From assembly GCF_003268635.1 (NCBI RefSeq), contig NZ_CP029639.1, positions 6,603,064-6,667,063 of the forward strand: 64,000 bases of DNA, in the 5' to 3' direction. Source of the stretch: Paenibacillus sp. DCT19. GTDB taxonomy: Bacteria > Bacillota > Bacilli > Paenibacillales > Paenibacillaceae. Positions within the stretch are counted from its first letter, which is position 1; every line of letters starts with the position of its first letter. A model generated the notes under the pieces. That model was not told where the DNA came from. It saw nothing but the letters and a program-made list of their open reading frames with translations, and made no database searches. A program made the position numbers and the translations under genes. Of this stretch, positions 57,775 through 64,000 are shown piece after piece.

Positions 57775-58125
57775 TTACCTTTTATTAGGCTTCAAAAGAA
57801 CCGCCTTACGCATCACATGCATCAGGCTTTTCTCCATCTCCTGATAGGTCATGTCGAGCGCACCTTTTCTGACAATAAAGATCAGATCCATTTGCGTAAC
57901 AATCTCTTTCTCGTGATGCCGTATAATTTCCTTAATCATGCGTCTCATCCGGTTGCGTACGACAGCGTTTCCGATTTTCTTGCTGCATGATACACCAACT
58001 CGGAATTGCTCAGTATCTTTACGGCGGCAGCCATACACCACAAATTGATGATTGGCAAACGATTTCCCATACCGGTATACGCGGCTAAAGTCCGCCCGGT
58101 TTCGTAAACGCAGTCTTTTGTACAC
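57775..58125 (-). CDS. rnpA: Ribonuclease P protein component
   Basis: Protein of 116 residues starting at GTG with AAGGAG 7 bases upstream. LRLRNRADFSRVYRYGKS and the RNR motif VVRNRMRRMIKEIIR are diagnostic. It helps RNase P RNA trim the 5' ends of tRNAs. Follows rpmH in the normal origin order. Confidence 0.96.
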   Translation of the reverse strand: MYKRLRLRNRADFSRVYRYGKSFANHQFVVYGCRRKDTEQFRVGVSCSKKIGNAVVRNRMRRMIKEIIRHHEKEIVTQMDLIFIVRKGALDMTYQEMEKSLMHVMRKAVLLKPNKR

Positions 58126-58510
58126 GGCGCTTCTCCTTGCTGTTTTCCACCATCATATATTGACGGAGGCCTCATTACTGATTTAGTATAGGCTTTCTTG
58201 AATGACAGTAAACTATCTTGATCACAACTTCATCACGAATGAATGATGACTGGTACTCCAATCAGGAACTCAATCTACTGTAATAAATATGAATCACTTG
58301 CTCTAAGCGCGAGCATAGACCCTGAATCATTATAAATTGGTCATTTTCAACCTAAGCATAATTATCCCATATATATTAAGGTATGTTTTCGAAAAGGAAG
58401 TACGCTTTCGAGAACATTCAACATACATTAAGGTTGTGCATTTGAACTCGTCGAAGTCAATTCAGACCTGATCTGTAGAAGCATCCAGCCCGAATTGATC
58501 TGATATTAAG
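58126..58510. other. Intergenic between rpmH and rnpA
   Basis: About 385 bases. It contains the inverted repeat at 58376-58434. No gene is recognised. Confidence 0.5.
58376..58434. repeat. Inverted repeat flanked by direct repeats
   Basis: TGTTTTCGAAA (58384-58394) pairs with TTTCGAGAACA (58406-58416), TATGTT/AACATA add outer pairs, and ATTAAGG stands on both sides. Function unknown. Confidence 0.4.
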
Positions 58511-58536
58511 AAAAAAAAGACCACCTCGGTGGTCTT
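58511..58536 (-). terminator. Terminator after rpmH
   Basis: AGACCACC/GGTGGTCT stem followed by TTTTTTTT on the minus strand; 8 bases past the rpmH stop. Confidence 0.93.
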
Positions 58537-58544
58537 CACATGCA

Positions 58545-58679
58545 TTAAGCACTCAGGACTTTACGGCCTTTCAGGCGACGTGCAGCCAAAACTTTACGGC
58601 CGTTGCTCGTGCTCATTCTTTTCCGGAAACCATGAACTTTTTTACGTTTGCTAACGTTCGGTTTGAATGTAGGTCTCAA
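58545..58679 (-). CDS. rpmH: Ribosomal protein bL34
   Basis: Protein of 44 residues beginning [20 protein letters not shown] and ending LKGRKVLSA. The start codon is TTG, seven bases after AGGAGGTG. No ATG is available in frame nearby, so the TTG start is real. Normally the gene nearest the origin on this side; here the gluconate cassette lies between it and dnaA. Confidence 0.95.
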   Translation of the reverse strand: MRPTFKPNVSKRKKVHGFRKRMSTSNGRKVLAARRLKGRKVLSA

Positions 58680-58942
58680 TGTATTGCACCTCCTTACAAG
58701 GAAATACTTATGTGATGAATCATTTTCATCTTCACAGAAAACACCTTTATATATTTAACCACGAACAACTGGAAAAGTCAACTGAAATCCACACGACTCC
58801 TCCCTCTTTCTAAACGCCGTTGTCATCTACAATTTGGCACTCTTCCTGAACAGCTGGAATTTCCAATTGGGGCATACGGTTAACTCCCCAAAAAGTTATC
58901 CCCACCCACCTTCATAAAAATCACTGTTTTCGTGATATCAGG

Positions 58943-59012
58943 TTATCCACACCTCAAAATATTAATCATTACCTCATTATTATAATCTTTTAAGTTATTC
59001 ACATGTGGATAA
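58943..59012. promoter_or_regulatory. DnaA-box cluster next to rpmH
   Basis: TTATCCACA (58943), TTATTCACA (58995) and TGTGGATAA (59004, reverse). The last two are adjacent and inverted. Resembles the rpmH-proximal inc boxes of Bacillus origins. Confidence 0.8.
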
Positions 59013-59204
59013 TGATATTAAATTATCTGACTTGTTTGTGTCCATTCCACACAGGGTAATCTTACTGCGATTCATCGACAAAGATTTCATGCCAGATTTT
59101 CTCGAAAAATGCTCCCTTCTACTACGTATATTTAAAATTGAATGTATCCGCTTTAACGGTGAGGTTTACAAGTTTTCAAGAAAGGTGTAGGATACAAATT
59201 ACAT

Positions 59205-59216
59205 CTTGTATACAAG
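59205..59216. promoter_or_regulatory. Probable GntR operator upstream of gntR
   Basis: CTTGTATACAAG is a perfect palindrome and the core of the Bacillus gnt operator (ATACTTGTATACAAG). It lies about 140 bases before gntR and would mediate gluconate-dependent autoregulation. Confidence 0.7.
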
Positions 59217-59358
59217 TATACTTATTGGTATTTCCCTGGCCTTAATGATGAATTATCGCTTTACGATTCTTGTCGATTATGATCACATATGCTCATTCAA
59301 TAAACGGTTATGCTATGATCAATAGGAACTGATTATTTGAATAGGAGCGTTAGCCACT

Positions 59359-60033
59359 ATGCTGTTTCCATCTTCTTGGTTGCAAGGTGCTTCCCGTGGG
59401 GAAGCCATTGCCTGCGAACTAAGGCTGCGTATTATTAGCGGAACCCTTCGTACTGGAGAGGTTTTATCCGAGAATCGCATTGCCGCTGATTTTGACAGTA
59501 GCCGTTCACCTGTGCGTGAGGCTTTGAGAACATTGTCTAATGAAGGACTAATTCGTCTGGAACGAATGGGCGTGGTTGTCCTCGGATTGAAAATGAAAGA
59601 CGTCGAAGAGTTATATGATGTCCGTTTTCTAATTGAAAGCTTTGTCCAGCAACGGCTTGCAAGTGCCGTTCCAGAACAATTAATTACACAGCTCCATAAT
59701 ATCATCGACAAAATGGAGCTGGCTGGACGCCATCAAGATGCGGTTGAGTTTGCTTACCAGGATCTAACTTTTCACGAGACGATTATTGAAGCCGCTGAGC
59801 ATTCCCGCATTTCGCATCTCTGGCGAAGCATCCGATATGTTGTGATGACGGTCATGTTACTTACAACGAAGCAAGTATTTAATCAAGGCGAGCAGAAAGT
59901 AAGCGCTGTAATTGAGAAGCATCGTCTGCTTATTCAAGCCCTTGAGTCAGGAGATAAAAGCTTAATTCAGGCGGGTGTACGCCAATACTTCAAGGATTCC
60001 GGCAAAACTTTACACGATAGCTTTGATGTTTGA
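59359..60033 (+). CDS. gntR: GntR/FCD-family gluconate operon repressor
   Basis: Protein of 224 residues on the plus strand; AGGAGCG precedes the ATG. N-terminal winged helix LRIISGTLRTGEVLSENRIA and SSRSPVREALRTLSNEGLI, then a helical FCD effector domain (RFLIESFVQQRLAS, DLTFHETIIEAAEHSRISHLW). It is the first gene of gntR-gntP-gntK, and the operator palindromes lie both before it and before gntP. Gluconate should relieve repression. Confidence 0.93.
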   Translation: MLFPSSWLQGASRGEAIACELRLRIISGTLRTGEVLSENRIAADFDSSRSPVREALRTLSNEGLIRLERMGVVVLGLKMKDVEELYDVRFLIESFVQQRLASAVPEQLITQLHNIIDKMELAGRHQDAVEFAYQDLTFHETIIEAAEHSRISHLWRSIRYVVMTVMLLTTKQVFNQGEQKVSAVIEKHRLLIQALESGDKSLIQAGVRQYFKDSGKTLHDSFDV

Positions 60034-60124
60034 TGATCGCATGGCTGACCATTGTGATCGTCAAGCTCATCCAAACGAACAATCCCGTACAACCTGATTA
60101 ATAGTGAGGTTTGCTACTTGGATT

Positions 60125-60151
60125 GCAATCATTTTCGAGATGAATGATTGC
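60125..60151. repeat. Inverted repeat before gntP
   Basis: GCAATCATT (60125-60133) and AATGATTGC (60143-60151), a perfect 9-bp inverted repeat. It has no U tract, so it is more likely an operator or stability element than a terminator. Confidence 0.4.
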
Positions 60152-60159
60152 GCTTTAAG

Positions 60160-60175
60160 TTGTCGACAAGTATAC
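60160..60175. promoter_or_regulatory. Second GntR-like operator
   Basis: TTGTCGACAAGTATAC contains the palindrome TTGTCGACAA and, on the right, the ACAAGTATAC of the first operator; the centre is CG in place of TA. Confidence 0.5.
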
Positions 60176-60329
60176 CAAATGCGATTTATTTTCATTTTTG
60201 AGGCATATTAAAGGAAAATGACCACTGCTTTTTTATTTAAGGGCATGCGTAAGTTCATTCTTTACTGCATACGTGCCCGTCATTTATTTGTAAGCGTTAT
60301 ATACAACATGAGAAGAAGGAGCATACAAC

Positions 60330-61691
60330 ATGAGCACTCTATTTGGACTATCCCACAATGCAACTTTACTGGTATGGACATTGATCGCCATTGTTTTTCT
60401 AATCGTATTGATCTCCAAATATAAATGGAATCCATTTATCACCCTCTTATTATCTGCATTAATGCTCGGTTTACTTACAGGCATGAAACCCGCCGACGTA
60501 ATCTCGTCAATTACGGGTGGTCTTGGCGGCACGCTTGGTACCATTGCAATTGTTATTGGTCTCGGTACTATGCTGGGCAAAATGATGGCTGAATCTGGCG
60601 GAGCTGAACGCATCGCTACTACCCTGGTGGATCGATTTGGTATGAAACGTGTGCACTGGGCGATGATGATCGTTGGTTTTATCGTTGGTATCCCCGTTTT
60701 CTTCGAAGTCGGTGTCATTTTGATGATTCCAATCATCTTCACCGTTGCCCGTAAAACAAATATGTCCCTGCTGCAGATTGGTATTCCTATTTTGGCTGGT
60801 TTATCCACAGTACATGGTCTCGTTCCCCCTCATCCGGCGCCTATGATTGCCATTGAAGCGTTCAGCGCAGATCTGGGAAAAACGATTTTGTACTCCCTCA
60901 TAGTAGGTATTCCGACAGCGATTATTGCAGGCCCCTTGTTTGGTAAGTTTATCGGCAAAAGGGTACACACGGAACCACCCGCAGAGCTGGCTGAGCAGTT
61001 TGCGACCAAAACGAGCAGTAATCTGCCCGGATTTGGCATTACGCTCTTTACCATTTTGCTGCCGGTTATTCTAATGCTCATTGGTTCTATTGCAAGTATC
61101 ATTGACCCAAATGTTACGAGTGGCTTCACAGTGTTCTGTGAGTTTATCGGCAATGAGATCATTGCCCTGCTCATTTCAGTTGTCTTCGCCCTCTTTTCGC
61201 TCGGATTTGCACGTGGTTTCACCAAGCACGATCTTTCCCGCTTCACCAGCGAATGTCTGGCGCCTACGGCGACCATTATTCTCATTATTGGTGGCGGTGG
61301 TGCCTTCAAACAGGTACTAATCAACAGTGGCGTAGGTAATGCCATTGCCGAGTTTGCCACCCATGCCAACATTAACGTGATCCTATTCGCTTGGCTTGTT
61401 GCAGCCCTGATTCGTGTAGCTACGGGTTCAGCGACCGTTGCGATGACAACCGCTGCTGGTATTGTGGCTCCGGTTCTTGCACTTACGCCAGGTGCCAACA
61501 TCGAACTGGTTGTACTCGCTACTGGTGCTGGTTCACTTGTATTGTCCCACGTGAATGATGCAGGCTTCTGGATGATCAAGGAATTCTTCAATATGAGTGT
61601 CGCGCAGACGCTCAAGACGTGGACTGTTATGGAAACACTATTATCCGTCGTGGGACTGATCTTTATTTTGCTGCTAAGTACAGTAGTATAA
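60330..61691 (+). CDS. gntP: Gluconate permease
   Basis: Protein of 453 residues, about 12 membrane helices, GntP family of gluconate:H+ symporters. Motifs GGLGGTLGTIAIVIGLGTML, GLVPPHPAPMIAIEAF and FGKFIGKRV are typical; a Gly-rich GGGGAFKQVLINSG lies near residue 325. AGAAGGAGC precedes the ATG. Confidence 0.95.
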   Translation: MSTLFGLSHNATLLVWTLIAIVFLIVLISKYKWNPFITLLLSALMLGLLTGMKPADVISSITGGLGGTLGTIAIVIGLGTMLGKMMAESGGAERIATTLVDRFGMKRVHWAMMIVGFIVGIPVFFEVGVILMIPIIFTVARKTNMSLLQIGIPILAGLSTVHGLVPPHPAPMIAIEAFSADLGKTILYSLIVGIPTAIIAGPLFGKFIGKRVHTEPPAELAEQFATKTSSNLPGFGITLFTILLPVILMLIGSIASIIDPNVTSGFTVFCEFIGNEIIALLISVVFALFSLGFARGFTKHDLSRFTSECLAPTATIILIIGGGGAFKQVLINSGVGNAIAEFATHANINVILFAWLVAALIRVATGSATVAMTTAAGIVAPVLALTPGANIELVVLATGAGSLVLSHVNDAGFWMIKEFFNMSVAQTLKTWTVMETLLSVVGLIFILLLSTVV

Positions 61692-61748
61692 ATGAAATTT
61701 CATTAGCTTAGATAAGATCCGTAACTGGAGAAAGAAGGTTAGATTAAC

Positions 61749-63295
61749 GTGACCAACTATATGATTGGTATAGATATCGGTACAACCAGTACCAAGTCCG
61801 TTTTATTCACGGAACAGGGTGAGGTCGTTAGTACCTCAACGCAAGAATACCCACTCTACACGCCTGCACCTGATGTTGCTGAGCAAGACCCTGAGGAGAT
61901 CGTACAGGCTGCCATTCGCTCTGTACGTGGGGTCATGGATCAAAGTGGTGTTCCGGCAGAACAAGTCTTATTTGTGTCGTGCAGCTCAGCTATGCATAGT
62001 GTCATTGCAATGGGGCAAGACGACAAACCGCTAACCCGCTGCATCACCTGGGCTGATAATCGAAGTGCAGCTTGGTCGGCCAAGCTGCAAGAGAACGGAG
62101 TAGGACATCGCATCTACCTTCGGACAGGTACACCCATTCATCCGATGTCTCCGCTCACCAAATTAATGTGGCTGCGCCATGACGAACCCGATCTTTTTCA
62201 GCGCACAGCCAAATTTATCTCCATTAAAGAGTATTTGTTTTTCCGTTTATTTGGACAATATATCGTCGATCATTCCATCGCTTCCTGCACCGGACTGCTT
62301 AATTTAGAGCAGCTGGACTGGGATGCTGAGGCTCTTGCGGTAGCAGGCATTACACCCGGTCATTTATCCACACTTGTACCTACCACACATACAATAGAGG
62401 GAATGCATCACGAATGGGCTGAAAAAATGGCTCTCTCCCCTCTACAACCTTTGTTATTGGGGCAAGTGATGGGGTATTGTCCAACCTCGGCGTAAATGCT
62501 ATTGAACCTGGGGTTGTCGCTGCAACCATCGGCACCAGTGGCGCTATTCGAACGGTCGTTGACCGCCCAGTTACCGACCCCAAAGGTCGGACGTTCTGTT
62601 ACGCACTCACAGAGAATCTGTGGGTTATCGGTGGTCCCGTCAATAACGGTGGCATGCTGTTCCGCTGGGTGCGCGATGAATTCGCAGCGTCCGAAGTAGA
62701 AACCGCGAAGCGGCTCGGCATTAACTCCTATGACGTGCTCACCAAAATCGCCGAACGTGTTACTCCTGGATCTGAAGGACTCCTCTTTCATCCGTACCTT
62801 TCGGGCGAACGCGCCCCATTATGGAATCCAGATGCCCGTGGATCATTTTTTGGTTTAACCCTCCACCATAAGAAAGAGCATATGATCCGCGCGGTGCTTG
62901 AAGGGGTTATTTTCAATCTCTACACCGTTCTGCTCGCGATGGAAGAACAGATTGGGCAGCCTACCTCTATTCAGGCTACGGGTGGCTTTGCACGCTCTCC
63001 GTTATGGCGCCAGATGATGTCTGACATCTTCAATCAAGAAGTGGTCGTGCCTGAGAGCTTCGAGAGCTCCTGTCTTGGGGCAGTTGTCCTCGGACTTTAC
63101 GCAACAGGGCGAATTAAGTCGCTTCATGCCGTTTCTTCAATGGTGGGTACAACCCATCGTCATACACCTATTAAAGAACATGCCACCCTCTATCAAGAGC
63201 TGCTGCCCATCTATATTCGCATCTCTCGTAAGCTACAAGAGGAATATGCCGATATTGCCGAATTCCAGCGTAAGATGTCTGCTGCTCATCTATAG
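61749..63295 (+). pseudogene. gntK: Gluconokinase, frameshifted
   Basis: Two frames make one FGGY-family kinase of about 515 residues. The first (61749-62495) starts YMIGIDIGTTSTKSVLF, the phosphate-binding motif; the second (62477-63295) continues GASDGVLSNLGVNAIEPGVV and ends with the C-terminal ATGGFARSPLWRQMMSDI nucleotide motif. They join if one T is restored to the TTT run at 62450-62452. It would phosphorylate gluconate to 6-phosphogluconate for the pentose phosphate pathway. gntZ, which follows gntP in Bacillus, is absent here. Confidence 0.88.
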
Positions 63296-63333
63296 ATAGT
63301 TTGATGATCTGACTTATTTCGCATTCTAAAAGC

Positions 63334-63370
63334 AAGAGCCAACAACCGATCGGTTGTTGGCTCTTCTTCT
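63334..63370 (+). terminator. Terminator of the gnt operon
   Basis: AAGAGCCAACAACCGAT pairs with ATCGGTTGTTGGCTCTT, a perfect stem with T-rich tail CTTCTTTAT; about 40 bases past gntK. Confidence 0.93.
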
Positions 63371-63563
63371 TTATCTATGTAACTGAATATCTCATCTTCC
63401 TCTATTACCATCTCTATGTCTTATTATCGCAATTTCAATCAACCTCTATCCTCTCGGATACCTTCTTTTCAATCACCAATAAGCCTCATAGAGATGAAGA
63501 ACACCTGCAAGGAACACCCCTAAGTAATTTCCGCGTCCAAAATAACTCATATTCACTTTTCAG

Positions 63564-63855
63564 TTATCCACAATCATGTTATTCACAAACGAAGAATACT
63601 TTTACACACATTTTGGCATCATTTGACGGATAACCTGTGTATAAAATAATTTCGACTTTAGGGTTGCCATGTCGAAACTTAAACAAATTATAAACAATAT
63701 ATTGTGTTGTGGTTAAAAATTATACACAAGTTATTGAATTTGTGGATAAAATCACGTGATACGTTGAAATGCGGGGCTTCTTTTGCTATGATTGTATTAC
63801 TTTTGGATGTGAATATGTGATCTGACCCATAATATTATCAACAGCCTGTGGATAA
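63564..63855. promoter_or_regulatory. DnaA-box cluster upstream of dnaA
   Basis: Exact boxes: TTATCCACA 63564, TTATTCACA 63579, TGTGTATAA 63636, TTATACACA 63720, TGTGGATAA 63741, TGTGGATAA 63847; one-mismatch boxes at about 63708, 63835 and 63912. Both orientations occur. Probable part of oriC and of dnaA autoregulation. Confidence 0.9.
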
Positions 63856-64000
63856 AGTTGTGAACAATTTTCCGTTGTTCCTTCTTTTTTTGTTTTCGAC
63901 CTGCGGGGGTTTGGGGATAAATTCAGGCAATATATCTCGTATTTCGACACTGCAACATGGCTTAAGCCACACTTGGAACATGTAAAAGGAGTGACAGTCT

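Larger units (their letters stand above)
58680..59358. other. Origin-side intergenic region with DnaA boxes and gnt operator
   Basis: About 680 bases. Exact TTATNCACA-type DnaA boxes lie at 58943-58951, 58995-59003 and 59004-59012 (reverse), with one near-match around 58898. The AT-rich sequence between the boxes could unwind. The GntR operator palindrome is at 59205-59216. Confidence 0.7.
60034..60329. other. Intergenic between gntR and gntP
   Basis: Holds the inverted repeat at 60125-60151 and an operator-like palindrome at 60160-60175. The gntP ribosome binding site AAGAAGGAG follows. Confidence 0.6.
63296..64000. other. Origin region upstream of dnaA
   Basis: About 700 bases without coding sequence. 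It holds a terminator, at least six exact DnaA boxes and, at the right end, a ribosome binding site (AAAGGAGTGA, 63985-63994) whose gene begins beyond the window. By gene order that gene should be dnaA. Confidence 0.85.

Noticed and set aside
63755..63770. TCACGTGA palindrome in the dnaA upstream region as a third parS
   Set aside because: Only the 8-base core matches; the flanking bases do not fit the consensus.

Overview
The window is the left flank of a replication origin in a low-GC Gram-positive spore former, most likely Paenibacillus or a close relative. The reasons are the conserved order (reading leftward from the origin) rpmH, rnpA, yidC, khpB/jag, mnmE, mnmG, rsmG, noc, soj, spo0J, then yyaC, rpsF-ssb-rpsR, gdpP-rplI-dnaB, purA, walR-walK-yycH-yycI-yycJ-htrA and rlmH. 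SpoIIIJ, YyaC, Noc and S-layer-homology repeats fit the same group. The last bases (63985-64000) are a ribosome binding site that must belong to dnaA just outside the window. Nearly every core gene lies on the minus strand and so runs away from the origin, co-directional with replication.

Region by region. 1-4620 looks like an accessory island. It holds a winged-helix/PD-(D/E)XK-like protein, a decayed gene, an ankyrin-repeat membrane protein, a beta-propeller-like gene without its 5' end, and the 3' part of a large serine recombinase that abuts the 3' end of rlmH. This is the chromosomal position used by staphylococcal SCC elements. 4627-26000 is mostly core: rlmH, a CxxH/CxxC mini-protein, two lipoproteins, HtrA, the WalRK regulon operon, an M23/LysM/G5 cell-wall peptidase, purA, dnaB, rplI and gdpP. 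26-42 kb mixes housekeeping genes (DUF2232, MazG-like, CBS, LCP) with an accessory peptide-handling block: an MFS exporter, an SLH-anchored S9 peptidase with a frameshift, a PBP5-like protein lacking its catalytic serine, a five-gene oligopeptide ABC transporter and an M15 peptidase. 42-58.7 kb is the conserved origin-proximal core with tRNA-Ser and two parS sites. 58.7-64 kb is the origin region. DnaA boxes occur next to rpmH and again next to dnaA, and a plus-strand gluconate cassette (gntR-gntP-gntK) separates the two clusters.

Items most worth a second look are: (1) a roughly 196-bp intergenic repeat present twice (5219-5413 and 12930-13125), built from four copies of a CTAACGAA-headed unit in the order forward, forward, reverse, reverse with almost invariant spacing; (2) the serine-recombinase relic at rlmH; (3) the gluconate cassette dividing the rpmH-dnaA DnaA-box region; (4) a candidate structured RNA closed by a long-range stem and followed by a terminator (43627-43847); (5) the PBP5-like pseudoenzyme; (6) tandem 19-bp dyads at 7635-7682. 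Two genes (S9 peptidase, gluconokinase) each carry a one-base deletion in a homopolymer, which may be real or a sequencing artefact. No CRISPR array, rRNA operon or intact insertion sequence was seen.
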